Source of the DNA: Streptomyces sp. ISL-12
GTDB lineage: Bacteria > Actinomycetota > Actinomycetes > Streptomycetales > Streptomycetaceae
Direction of reading: 5' to 3'
DNA length: 64,000 bases
Assembly: GCF_018614415.1 (NCBI RefSeq)
Contig: NZ_JAGGOO010000016.1
Location: 1-64,000, forward strand
The position numbers and the translations under genes were made by a program. Numbering within the stretch: position 1 is the stretch's first letter; every line of letters starts with the position of its first letter. The notes beneath the pieces are model-generated. The model did no database searches and was not told where the DNA came from. It saw only the letters and a program-made list of their open reading frames with translations. Of this stretch, positions 38,102 through 46,945 are shown piece by piece.

Positions 38102-38119
38102 GGTGTAGGCCGCTGCACC
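38102..38119. promoter_or_regulatory. GGTGTAG-N4-CTGCACC palindrome, copy 2 (upstream of MMPL gene)
   Basis: GGTGTAGGCCGCTGCACC is 17 of 18 identical to the site at 36217-36234. Here the dyad is longer (CCGGTGGTG facing CACCACCGG, 38097-38124), so it may also terminate the regulator transcript. It is 11 bp past the response-regulator stop and 155 bp before the MMPL start. Confidence 0.68.
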
Positions 38120-38273
38120 ACCGGTCCGGGAGAGGACTCCCTCGTCGTGGCGCTCGCCGGACGGGATCGTGGAGAGCACACCAGGACACGCCGCCCCGGC
38201 GTCCGCCACGACGGACGCCGGGCCCTGCCCTGTCCCGTGCTCCGTTCCGCTGATGTGGAGGCGTCCTTCCGCC

Positions 38274-40493
38274 ATGGCAACTTTCCTGTACCGCACCGGC
38301 CGTTGGGCCTTCCGGTGGCGCCGGCTCGTCACGTTCCTGTGGCTGGCCGTCCTGGCCGGCACCGGTTTCGCCGCCGCCCAGGCGCCGGCCCCTCCTGACG
38401 ACGGGTTCGCCCTGCCGGGCCTGGAGTCGCAGCGGGCGTACGACCTGATGGACGAGCGCTTCCCGGATTCGGGCGCCCACGGCGCGAGCGCCCGGCTCGT
38501 CTTCGTCGCACCCGACGGGGAGAAGGTCACCGCCACACGGCACAAGGCGGCCATCGAGAAGCTGGTCGTCGAAGCCGGGGGCGGCTCGCAAGTGGTCCAA
38601 GCCGTCGACCCGTTCCGGGCCCAGGCCGTCAGCGCGGACGGCTCCACCGCGTACTCCACCGTGACCTTCGAGGCGGAGGCCGCGGACCTGACCGAGGCGA
38701 GCAGGGAGCACCTGGAGCGGGCCGTCGCCCGGGCCCGGGACACCGGCCTGACCGTCGAGACCGGCGGTGACGCCCTGGCCACCCAGCCCGCGGAGGGCCG
38801 GTCGGCCGAGGCGGTCGGGCTCCTGGTGGCCTCGGTGGTCCTGCTGGTCACCTTCGGCTCCATGGCCGCGGCGGGACTGCCCCTGCTCACCGCGGTCATC
38901 GGTGTCGGCATCGGCATGACCGGCGTCACCGCCCTCGGCAGCACCTTCGGCCTCTCGCCGACCACCGGCACGCTCGCGTCCATGCTCGGACTGGCCTGCG
39001 GCATCGACTACGCGCTGTTCGTCGTCTCCCGCTACCGCGAGGAGCGCGGCAGGGGACACGTCCCGCGGGAGGCCGCCGCACTCGCCACCGGCACCGCCGG
39101 ATCGGCCGTGCTCTTCGCCGGTCTGACCGTGGTCATCGCCCTCGCCGGGCTGACCGTGGCGGGCATCCCGATGCTCACCAAGATGGGCCTCACCGCCGCG
39201 GGAGCGGTCGTCGTCGCCGTCCTGATCTGCCTCACCCTGGTGCCGGCCCTGCTGGGCTTCTGGCCCGACGCGGTCCTCGCCCGCCGGACACGGAGGAAGG
39301 CGAGGGGAGCGAAGGGCGCCGAGCGCGACCACGGCGGCACGGAGGACAACCGCGGCAGCCGTTGGGCCCGCCTCGTGGTGCGCCGCCCCCTTCCCGTGCT
39401 GCTGCTGGGCGTGGTCGGCCTGGGCGCGCTGGCCGTCCCGGCGGCCGGTCTGCGGCTGGGCATGCCCGGTGCCGAGGCCGAGCCCACGTCCACCACCGAA
39501 CGCCGCGCCTACGACGCCCTGGCCGAGGGCTTCGGCCCCGGCTTCAACGGCCCGCTCTCCATCGTGGTGGACACCGAGGGCACCGACGACCCCGAAGCCG
39601 CCGTGGAGATGATCTCCCGGAGGATCGCCGCCACCGACGGGATCGTGTCCGTCTCCCCGGCCCGGTTCAACGAGGCCCGCGACACGGCCGTCGTCACCGC
39701 CGTCCCGTCCACCGCTCCCACCGACGCGGCCACGATCGACCTGGTGAAGACCCTCCGCGGCGACCGCCCGGCCGTGGAGGTGAGGGTGGGCGCCACGTAC
39801 CGGATCACCGGCAGCACCGCGGTGAACATCGACTTCGCGGAGAAGTGCCGGTCGGCGCTGGTGCCCTACCTGACCGTCGTGGTGGGCCTGGCCGTCGTGC
39901 TCCTGCTGCTGGTCTTCCGCTCCCTCCTCGTCCCGCTCAAGGCGGCGCTGGGCTATCTGCTCTCCGTCCTGGCCGCGCTGGGCGCCGTGGTCATGGTCTT
40001 CCAGCACGGGTACGGCGCCGAACTGATCGGCCTGGAACAGACCGGTCCCATCATGAGCATGATGCCGATCTTCCTGGTGGGCATCGTCTTCGGACTGGCC
40101 ATGGACTACGAGGTGTTCCTGGTCTCCCGGGTCCGTGAGGCGTACGTCCACGGGGAGCGGCCCGGCCAGGCCGTCGTGTCCGGCTTCCGCTCCAGCTCCC
40201 GGGTGGTGGTCGCCGCGGCGCTGATCATGACCGCGGTGTTCTCGGGCTTCGTCGGCTCGGTCGAGTCCATGATCAAGGTGATCGGCTTCGGCCTCGCCGT
40301 CGCGATCCTCTTCGACGCCTTCGTCGTCCGCATGGCCGTCGTGCCCGCGGTGCTCGCCCTGCTGGGCGACCGGGCGTGGCGCCTGCCGCGCCGGCTGGAG
40401 CGGCTCCTGCCCGACCTCGACGTGGAGGGCGGGCGGCTCACCCGGGAGCATCCCACCGTGGTGCCGTCGCCCGACCTGACCCGTATAAGGTGA
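38274..40493 (+). CDS. MMPL family transporter
   Basis: The 739-residue protein repeats a pattern of one membrane span, a large extracellular domain and five spans, twice, as in RND-type MMPL exporters. The first half has ASMLGLACGIDYALFVVSRY with the essential Asp-Tyr pair in span 4, and the second half GIVFGLAMDYEVFLVSRVRE with the matching DYE. Such proteins export lipids or small molecules using proton force. The ATG at 38274 (MATFLYRTGRWAFRWRR) matches the usual N-terminus; an ATG at 38253 would add seven residues. Its stop lies inside the iron box of the next operon. Confidence 0.94.
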   Translation: MATFLYRTGRWAFRWRRLVTFLWLAVLAGTGFAAAQAPAPPDDGFALPGLESQRAYDLMDERFPDSGAHGASARLVFVAPDGEKVTATRHKAAIEKLVVEAGGGSQVVQAVDPFRAQAVSADGSTAYSTVTFEAEAADLTEASREHLERAVARARDTGLTVETGGDALATQPAEGRSAEAVGLLVASVVLLVTFGSMAAAGLPLLTAVIGVGIGMTGVTALGSTFGLSPTTGTLASMLGLACGIDYALFVVSRYREERGRGHVPREAAALATGTAGSAVLFAGLTVVIALAGLTVAGIPMLTKMGLTAAGAVVVAVLICLTLVPALLGFWPDAVLARRTRRKARGAKGAERDHGGTEDNRGSRWARLVVRRPLPVLLLGVVGLGALAVPAAGLRLGMPGAEAEPTSTTERRAYDALAEGFGPGFNGPLSIVVDTEGTDDPEAAVEMISRRIAATDGIVSVSPARFNEARDTAVVTAVPSTAPTDAATIDLVKTLRGDRPAVEVRVGATYRITGSTAVNIDFAEKCRSALVPYLTVVVGLAVVLLLLVFRSLLVPLKAALGYLLSVLAALGAVVMVFQHGYGAELIGLEQTGPIMSMMPIFLVGIVFGLAMDYEVFLVSRVREAYVHGERPGQAVVSGFRSSSRVVVAAALIMTAVFSGFVGSVESMIKVIGFGLAVAILFDAFVVRMAVVPAVLALLGDRAWRLPRRLERLLPDLDVEGGRLTREHPTVVPSPDLTRIR

Positions 40494-40504
40494 GCCTTGC
40501 CTAA
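40486..40504 (+). promoter_or_regulatory. Iron box upstream of the siderophore uptake operon
   Basis: TAAGGTGAGCCTTGCCTAA read on the other strand is TTAGGCAAGGCTCACCTTA, matching TTAGGTTAGGCTAACCTAA at 15 of 19 positions. It contains the MMPL stop codon and ends 17 bp before the binding-protein GTG start, so transcription of the uptake operon likely begins inside or just after the MMPL coding end. Confidence 0.85.
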
Positions 40505-40521
40505 CTAACGGGAGTGTTGTC

Positions 40522-41570
40522 GTGCGTGTATGGAAGTGGAAGGCCGCCCTGGGCGTGTCCACTGTCGTCATAGGGCTGTCGACCGGATGCTCGTCCGGTT
40601 CCGGTTCCGGAACCGCCGCGGGGGCGGACGGCGACCGGAGCCTGGTGGCCGGTGCGTCCGAGGGGCCGTCCGCCGCGCCCAGCACCCTTGCCGACGGCAT
40701 GGGTTCGGACCAGGAGACCGACGGGGTGTTCCCGCGCACGGTCGACCACTTCCAGGGCAGCACCACCATCGAGGCGGAACCCGAGAAGATCGCGGTCCTC
40801 TCCACGGGCCAGCTGGACGACCTGCTGAGCCTCGGCGTCGTCCCGACGGCCTCCACCCGCGCCGACAACGCCGGACTGGTCCCGGACTACTTGACGGACA
40901 CCTTCCCCCAGTACAAGTCCGGCCTCGCCGCGATGACGGACGCCGGCACCCGGCAGGCGCCCAACCTGGAGTCGCTCGCCGCCGCCGGGCCCGACCTGAT
41001 CCTGGTCAACGACTCCCTCGGCGACCTCTACCCGAAACTGTCGAAGATCGCGCCCACCGTGGTCACCGCCGGCCAGGGCGTCAACTGGAAGCGTGACCTG
41101 CTGCTCGTCGGCGACGCCATCGGCAAGGGCCGGGCCGCTCGGCAGCTCCTCGACGACATCGTCGAGGACGCGCAGACCAAGGGGGCGGCCGTCGCGGGGG
41201 ACCCGACCGTTTCCATGGGCGTTTCACCCCGGACCGCACCCGCATGTTCGGTGTCTCCTCCTTCACCGGCTCCCTCGCCGTCGACATGGGACTGGCCCGG
41301 CCGAAGTCGCAGCGGTTCACCGCGATCTCGCAGGACATCAGCGCCGAGAAGATCGACACCGCCGACGCCGACTGGATCTTCTACTCGGTCCAGGGCGACG
41401 CCACGGAGACGGACGCCGCCACTGTCCTGGCCGGACCGCTGTGGAAGTCGATGAGCGCCGTCCGGGCCGGACACACCGTCAAGGTGGACGACGACCCCTG
41501 GTACCTCAACGCCGGGCCGGCCGCCGCGCGGCTGGTCGTCACCGAACTCTCCGAGAAGCTCGGCGAGTAG
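40522..41570 (+). pseudogene. Iron-siderophore substrate-binding lipoprotein gene with a one-base frameshift
   Basis: The frame from GTG 40522 encodes a lipoprotein signal (VVIGLSTGCSS) and a FecB-type first lobe with TTIEAEPEKIAVLSTGQLDD and AAAGPDLILVNDSLG. At 41218-41219, after GDPTVSM, the frame is lost; the +2 frame continues at once with RFTPDRTRMFGVSSFTGSLA and runs to the TAG at 41568 with the expected second lobe (QDISAEKI, AGPLWKSM, WYLNAGP, ELSEKLGE). One missing base between ATG and CGT explains it. Joined, the protein would be about 349 residues, normal length. Either a real mutation or a base-call error. Confidence 0.85.
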
Positions 41571-41575
41571 CGGCC

Positions 41576-42565
41576 TTGGCGCGCCGTCTCGTCTGGCCGG
41601 CGGCCGTCCTCGCGACGGCCGCCGCGGTCGTCCTCAGCCTCGCCATCGGCACCCGCGCCGTGCCGCCGGCCGCGGTGCTCGACGCGCTGCTGCGCGGCAC
41701 GACGTCACCCGACGCCCTCGTCGTACGGTCACTGCGGCTGCCCCGCACCGAAGTGGGACTGACGGCCGGTGCCGCGCTCGGCCTGTCCGGAGCCACCCTC
41801 CAGGCGGTCACCCGCAACCCGCTCGCCGACCCCGGCATCCTCGGCCTGAGCCAGGGCGCCGCGGCCGGTGTCGTCATCGCCATCTCCCTCGGTCTCGCAC
41901 ACGGCTTCGCCGGCTACGTCTGGTACGCCTTCGCCGGTGCGGTCGCCGCCGCGTGCCTGGTGTACGCCATCGCCGCACGAGGCCGGGGCGGGGCGTCACC
42001 GGTGAAACTGGCCCTGGCCGGTACGGCTCTGTCGGCGATGACCGCGGGAGCCACGACCGTCGTCCTGACCTCCAGCTCGGCCACCCTCGACCAGTTCCGC
42101 TTCTGGCAGGTGGGTGCCGTCAGCGGGCGCGACGCCGACAGCGTCGTACGGATGCTGCCGTTCCTGGCGGCGGGACTGGTACTGGTGCTGCTGTGCGCGC
42201 GGGGGCTGGACGCGCTGGCCCTGGGCGACGAGACCGCGCGGGCCCTGGGGCACCGGGTGCGTCTCGTACGGGGGGCCGCCGCACTCGGGGCGGCCCTGCT
42301 GACCGCCGCCGCGGTGGCCGCGGCGGGGCCGGTCGCCTTCGTGGGCCTGGCCGTTCCCCACCTCGCCCGACGCCTCACCCGCAACGCCCCGCACCGTGTG
42401 CTGCTGCCCCTGTCCGCGCTCCTCGGCGCGGCGTTGCTGCTCGCCGCCGACGTGGCGGGGCGTGTGGTGCGGGCGCCGGCCGAGGTCCCCGCCGGGGTGA
42501 TGACCGCACTGGTGGGCGCGCCGGTACTGGTGGCGCTGGTGCGCAAGAAGGGAGCGACGGCATGA
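41576..42565 (+). CDS. FecCD-type iron-siderophore ABC permease (first subunit)
   Basis: The 329-residue protein has about nine hydrophobic spans and the family segments RSLRLPRTEVGLTAGAALGL, QAVTRNPLADPGILGLSQGA, AAGPVAFVGLAVPHLARRL and the C-terminal EVPAGVMTALVGAPVLVALV. The best start is the TTG at 41576, six bases after the binding-protein stop, since no ATG or GTG lies near. It overlaps the second permease gene as ATGA. The pair forms the membrane channel of a ferri-siderophore importer; the ATPase gene is not in this operon. Confidence 0.93.
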   Translation: MARRLVWPAAVLATAAAVVLSLAIGTRAVPPAAVLDALLRGTTSPDALVVRSLRLPRTEVGLTAGAALGLSGATLQAVTRNPLADPGILGLSQGAAAGVVIAISLGLAHGFAGYVWYAFAGAVAAACLVYAIAARGRGGASPVKLALAGTALSAMTAGATTVVLTSSSATLDQFRFWQVGAVSGRDADSVVRMLPFLAAGLVLVLLCARGLDALALGDETARALGHRVRLVRGAAALGAALLTAAAVAAAGPVAFVGLAVPHLARRLTRNAPHRVLLPLSALLGAALLLAADVAGRVVRAPAEVPAGVMTALVGAPVLVALVRKKGATA

Positions 42566-43638
42566 CGGGCGGTGGCGGCGGGACCAGCCTCGTACCGAAG
42601 GACGCCCGGCCCAGGGGCAGCGTCGTCCTCCGCCCCCATCCGCGCGTCTCCCTGCTCCTGCACCGCCGCGGCACCGCCGTCGCGGCCGTCCTCGTCCTGC
42701 TCCTCGGCGCGGTGATGCTCCTCTCCGCCTGCGCGGGCCAGACCTGGGTCGGCCCGGCCGAGGTGTACCGCGTTGTATGTGGGGAGGGGGGACCGCACGA
42801 CCTGGTGGTGGGCGAACTCCGCCTTCCCCGCATCGTGCTGGGCGCGCTCGTGGGCGCCGCTCTCGGTCTGTCCGGCGCGCTCGTGCAGACGGTCACCCGC
42901 AACCCGCTGGCCAGCCCGGACGTCATCGGCGTGAGTCACGGCGCCGCAGCGGCGACGGTGCTCGCCCTGGCGACCGGCACGATCGCGTCGCCGGGCGCGC
43001 TGCCCGCCGTCTCCGTGGCGGGCGGCCTGGCCGCGGCGGCCCTGGTCCACGCGCTGGCCTGGCGCCGCGGCATGCGGCCGGCCCGGCTGGTCCTGATCGG
43101 CGTCGGGATCGGAGTGGCCCTGTCCGCGGTCGTCCAGCTGTACCTCACCGAGGGTGAACTGGAGACGGCCGAGCAGATCAAGCTGTGGCTCACCGGAAGC
43201 CTCAACGGCCGGGGCTGGGAACAGGCCGGACCGCCGGCCGTCGTCCTGCTCCTGTCCCTGCCCTGCCTCGTCCGGGCCGGCCGGGTGGCACGCCCGATGG
43301 GCCTGGGCCAGGAAAGCGCCGCCGCGCTCGGCGTACGGGTGGACCGGGCATGCCTCGGCCTGACGGTGCTCGGCGTCGCCCTCGCGGCCACGGCGACCGG
43401 CGCGGCGGGCCCGATCGCCTTCGTCGCCCTCACCGCACCCCAGCTCGCCCGCCGGCTCGTGCGCACCCCGTACCTTCCGCTGCTCACGAGCGCGCTGACC
43501 GGAGCGGTCGTCCTGGTCACCGCCGACCTGGCCGCCCGCATGCTCGTGCCGCCCCTGGAGATCCCGGTCGGCGCGCTGACCGCACTGGTCGGCGGACCGT
43601 ACCTGCTGTGGCTGCTCGGCCGCAGGGCGGACAGGTGA
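42562..43638 (+). CDS. FecCD-type iron-siderophore ABC permease (second subunit)
   Basis: The 358-residue protein starts MTGGGGGTSLVPKDARP and has the FecCD pattern: GELRLPRIVLGALVGAALGL, QTVTRNPLASPDVIGVSHGA, AAGPIAFVALTAPQLARRLV and LEIPVGALTALVGGPYLLWL. About nine spans. The start overlaps the stop of the first permease gene, so translation is coupled. After its stop the next gene is convergent (21 bp away), so no ATP-binding subunit follows; it must be supplied from another locus, as is known for several Streptomyces siderophore importers. Confidence 0.94.
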   Translation: MTGGGGGTSLVPKDARPRGSVVLRPHPRVSLLLHRRGTAVAAVLVLLLGAVMLLSACAGQTWVGPAEVYRVVCGEGGPHDLVVGELRLPRIVLGALVGAALGLSGALVQTVTRNPLASPDVIGVSHGAAAATVLALATGTIASPGALPAVSVAGGLAAAALVHALAWRRGMRPARLVLIGVGIGVALSAVVQLYLTEGELETAEQIKLWLTGSLNGRGWEQAGPPAVVLLLSLPCLVRAGRVARPMGLGQESAAALGVRVDRACLGLTVLGVALAATATGAAGPIAFVALTAPQLARRLVRTPYLPLLTSALTGAVVLVTADLAARMLVPPLEIPVGALTALVGGPYLLWLLGRRADR

Positions 43639-43658
43639 CGGACCGTCAGCAGAGGCGC

Positions 43659-44681
43659 CTACAGCGGGGCGGGGGACGAGGCCCCGGTGATCAGCCGCCG
43701 GGGGCTCCCCGTGCCGTCCGCGGGCACGCTCCACAGATCGCTGCTGCCGACCTCGCCGTCGGTGGGCAGGGCGTAGGCGAGGGTGTCGTCGTCCAGCCAG
43801 GTGGCCTGGTCGTCGACGCTGTGGCGTTCGGCGAGCGGTGTCTCGCGCAGGGTGCGCAGATCGAGGACGTACTCGCGCCACAGGTCGGTACGGGACAGCA
43901 CCCGCTTCTTGAAGGCGACCCGGGTCCCGTCGGGGGAGAGGGAGGGGCACTCCACGTTCTCGGTCAGGGTGGTGACCGACTGTCCGGAGACCGAACCGCG
44001 CACCAGGTACGTCTTGTCGGCGGTGTTGAGGGTGGCGTAGAAGGTGTCGTCGTCGGCCGCGAAGGTGACGCCCCAGAAGTTGACGTCCGCGGCACGGTAG
44101 GACTCGCCGTCCAGCGTGATGGCGAACGTCTCCAGGCTCGGGATCAGCCGCCCGGTACGGGTGTCCAGGATCGAGGTCCGGGTGGAGAAGAAGGTGGACG
44201 CGTAGGACTCGCCGGAGACGAAGACGGTCCAGGCGGCGAAGCGGCCGCTGGGTGACACCCGGGCCCGGCTGGGCGTGCCCGCCAGCGCGAACGTGCGCTG
44301 GGTGCGCAGCCGCGAGTCGAGCAGCAGGGCGCGGTTGCTCTGCTTGAGCACACCGGGGTCCGACTGGAGGCAGACGCCGGTGCCGGCCGCCGCGTAGAAG
44401 CGCACGCACTCCAGGTCCGAGGCGGTCCGCTCACCCCCGGGGGCCGCGGACGGCACCGAGGCGACCGCCGCGCGGTGCGGGCCGGCGATCTGGTTGACGA
44501 ACGCCAGCCGGTCCTTCTGCCCGAGGGTCACCGTGCCGGCGCGCACGGCGGGGTCGCCCGACCGCGGCTGGTCCGCGCGGTCCGCGCGGTCGGCGGCGCG
44601 CAGCACCATGCCGGTCGCCGTGCCCGCGAGCACCAGGACCGCCGCGACGAGTATGAACAGGCGGCGGCGCAGGGATGTCAT
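43659..44681 (-). CDS. Membrane-anchored TolB/WD40-like beta-propeller protein
   Basis: The 340-residue product has a short basic N-terminus and one signal-anchor span (LFILVAAVLVLAGTATGMVL, about residues 8-27), then an extracytoplasmic domain with propeller repeats: GTPSRARVSPSGRFAAWTVF, VECPSLSPDGTRVAFKKRV and DLWSVPADGTGSPRRL. The SPDG and SPSG turns are typical of PD40 (TolB-like) repeats. The start is set by an AAGGACA site. It is the last gene of a leftward set with an MFS transporter and a glycosyltransferase, which hints at a cell-envelope role, but no function is known. Confidence 0.8.
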   Translation of the reverse strand: MTSLRRRLFILVAAVLVLAGTATGMVLRAADRADRADQPRSGDPAVRAGTVTLGQKDRLAFVNQIAGPHRAAVASVPSAAPGGERTASDLECVRFYAAAGTGVCLQSDPGVLKQSNRALLLDSRLRTQRTFALAGTPSRARVSPSGRFAAWTVFVSGESYASTFFSTRTSILDTRTGRLIPSLETFAITLDGESYRAADVNFWGVTFAADDDTFYATLNTADKTYLVRGSVSGQSVTTLTENVECPSLSPDGTRVAFKKRVLSRTDLWREYVLDLRTLRETPLAERHSVDDQATWLDDDTLAYALPTDGEVGSSDLWSVPADGTGSPRRLITGASSPAPL

Positions 44682-44724
44682 CGGTGTCGGTGTCCTTCTC
44701 GCGTCTCGGGTGTCGCGGTGGTGG

Positions 44725-46035
44725 TCATCGGAGCCGGCGGGCGGGCCGCAGTACCAGGCCGGTGACGGCCGCGCAGCACAGCAGGCCGATCGCCGAGCCG
44801 GCCAGCGCCGGGCCGTCACCCCACACCGTCCAGGCGGCGCCGAAGCCGAGCGAGCAGCAGAACCGGGCCAGGGCCTGGCTGGTGCCGACGATGGCGAGCC
44901 CGCTGGCGCGCAGGCGCTCGGGCACGATCCCGGCCAGCGCGGCCGGAAGCACCCCGTCGGTGGCGGCGTAGAACGTGCCGTGCAGGGCGAGGACGAGCGG
45001 GACGAGCAGCCCGGTGTCCGGGGCCCACAGCAGCAGGGCGTAGGCGGTGAGCAGGCCCAGGTGCCCGGCGACGAACACGCGGTGGCGGCCGATCCGGTCG
45101 GCCAGCGCGCCCATGGGCACGGCAAGCAGCAGGAACACCACGGCGGTGCCCAGCGGCAGCAGGGTGAACCACTCCTCGCCGACGCCCGCGCGGCGTTGCA
45201 GGAGGAGGTAGACGAACGCGTCGCTGACGGTGGTCAGACCGAGCAGCGCGGCACAGCCGGCGAGGGCCCGGAGGCGCGGCAGGCGCAGCAGTGCGAGTGC
45301 CTCGCGGACGCGGACGGGGGGCTTGGCGCCGCCGACGCCCGGCGCGTTCGGGTCGGCGGTCCCGCCCGCTTCAGCAGCACCACCAGCCTCCGTACCCGCC
45401 CCCCGCCCCCGCCCGGGCACGAACAGCACCAGCACGAGCACCCCGAGCACGGCCACGCACGCGCTCACGCCGAACACGGCGTCGTAGCCGTCGGCCGCCG
45501 CGCTCAGGATGAGGAACGCGGCCAGCGGGCCGAGCATCGCGCCGGTGGTGTCCATCGCCCGGTGCGCACCGAACGCCCGGCCCTGGTGCGCGACCGGCGT
45601 GGACAGGGAGATCATCGCGTCGCGCGGCGCGGTGCGCAGCCCCTTGCCGGTGCGCTCCAGCGCCAGCACCGTGCCGAGCGTGCCGATGCTGCCGGCGAGC
45701 AGGAGCAGCGGCTTGCACAGCGCGGACAGCCCGTATCCGAGGCCCGCGAGGAGTTTGTGGTTCCGTATGCGGTCGGCGAGGTGGCCGCCGGTGAGCTGGA
45801 CCAGCGCGCTGACGCCGTTGTAGACGCCGTCGAGGGTGCCGAACGCCAGCGGGCTGAAACCGAGCGTGGTGACGAGGTAGAGCGGGAGGACGGCGGTGAC
45901 CATCTCCGAGGAGACGTCGGTGATCAGGCTGACCGTGCCGAGGACGAGGACGACCGGCGCCACCCGGGGCCGGGGGCCGCGTCTTCGGCCCGGCCCGGTG
46001 TCCGCCGGCGGGGCGGAACGGTCGGTGAGGTACAT
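44725..46035 (-). CDS. MFS transporter
   Basis: The 436-residue protein has about twelve spans and opens VAPVVLVLGTVSLITDVSSE, then GGHLADRIRNHKLLAGLGY (the A-motif-like loop between spans 2 and 3), LERTGKGLRTAPRDAMISL, and a second copy of the loop in ALADRIGRHRVFVAGHLG. The central loop (about residues 205-245) is rich in Gly, Ala and Glu. The RTGKGLRTAPRDA phrase is common in a group of actinobacterial MFS proteins related to fosmidomycin or multidrug exporters. Substrate unknown. It lies between the glycosyltransferase and the propeller gene in one leftward transcription unit. Confidence 0.92.
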   Translation of the reverse strand: MYLTDRSAPPADTGPGRRRGPRPRVAPVVLVLGTVSLITDVSSEMVTAVLPLYLVTTLGFSPLAFGTLDGVYNGVSALVQLTGGHLADRIRNHKLLAGLGYGLSALCKPLLLLAGSIGTLGTVLALERTGKGLRTAPRDAMISLSTPVAHQGRAFGAHRAMDTTGAMLGPLAAFLILSAAADGYDAVFGVSACVAVLGVLVLVLFVPGRGRGAGTEAGGAAEAGGTADPNAPGVGGAKPPVRVREALALLRLPRLRALAGCAALLGLTTVSDAFVYLLLQRRAGVGEEWFTLLPLGTAVVFLLLAVPMGALADRIGRHRVFVAGHLGLLTAYALLLWAPDTGLLVPLVLALHGTFYAATDGVLPAALAGIVPERLRASGLAIVGTSQALARFCCSLGFGAAWTVWGDGPALAGSAIGLLCCAAVTGLVLRPARRLR

Positions 46036-46060
46036 GTGCGTGACTCCCGGTGCGGTGGGC

Positions 46061-46945
46061 TCAGTCCTGCCGGCTGCTGTCGTCCCGCAGCCAGGTGCCG
46101 AAGTCCTGGGCCCGGATGGCCTTCCGGGCCCTGCGGCGGGCGACGACCGCCGCCGCGACGAAGACGGCGACGCTCACGAGGAGCTTCGGCTCCGCGCGGA
46201 CGAGGGCCCGCAGATCGGCGGCGCTGGTGCGCGCCGAGGCGTCCTCCGGTCCCTGCCGCTGTTCGACCTGGGCGGTGGACACCGCCGCCCGCACCCGCCG
46301 TTTCATCAAGTCAGCCCAGGTGCGCGGCGGTTGGACCACGACCTCGGCCGCGTCGACCACCAGCCGCTCGCGCGGGGTGAACGCCAGGGACGCCGCAAGG
46401 TCGTCCGCCATCAGCGGGGGCAGTGCGGCGACGCGGGCGTGCCCGGCCTCGGAGACCGCGATGACACCCCGGCCGAACAGCCCCTCGCGTACGGCCGGCA
46501 GGCGTTGCCACACCCGGTAGTACGCCCGTACCGGCCAGGCGCAGGAGGCCAGCGGGATCCGCCGCTCGGGAGCGGTGGCCAGGACGCCGGAGCCGTCGTC
46601 GGCCAGGGGCTCGGTCAGGGCCCGTACCCCGGCGCGCGTGATCACGACGTCGGCGTCCACGTAGAGCCGGGGGAAGCCGAGGGCGTGGTCGTCGCCCGCT
46701 CGCAGGGCGGCGTGTTTGGAGGGGACGGGGATCTCCACGACCCGGACGCGCGGGCCGCGTCCGGCGGCGATCCGCGCGGTGTCGTCGGTGCAGCCGTTGC
46801 ACACGACCACGATGTCGGTCTCGCCGTCGGTGAAGTCCTCGGCGGAGTCCTTGGAGGCGTTCTCGGCGGAGTCGGCCAGCAGTGAATCGAGGAGCCGGCC
46901 GATCACACGCGCCTCGTTGTGTGCCGGGATCACGATGCTCGTCAC
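46061..46945 (-). CDS. Glycosyltransferase family 2 protein
   Basis: The 294-residue product starts MTSIVIPAHNEARVIGRLLD, with the nucleotide-binding VVVCNGCTDDTARIA and the metal-binding YVDADVVIT (DxD). The acceptor region has PPLMADDLAASLAFTPRERL. A short hydrophobic segment near the C-terminus (LLVSVAVFVAAAVVARR, about 255-272) suggests membrane contact. It would transfer a sugar from a nucleotide donor to an unknown acceptor. First gene of the leftward unit with the MFS and propeller genes; divergent from the polysaccharide locus. Confidence 0.92.
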   Translation of the reverse strand: MTSIVIPAHNEARVIGRLLDSLLADSAENASKDSAEDFTDGETDIVVVCNGCTDDTARIAAGRGPRVRVVEIPVPSKHAALRAGDDHALGFPRLYVDADVVITRAGVRALTEPLADDGSGVLATAPERRIPLASCAWPVRAYYRVWQRLPAVREGLFGRGVIAVSEAGHARVAALPPLMADDLAASLAFTPRERLVVDAAEVVVQPPRTWADLMKRRVRAAVSTAQVEQRQGPEDASARTSAADLRALVRAEPKLLVSVAVFVAAAVVARRRARKAIRAQDFGTWLRDDSSRQD

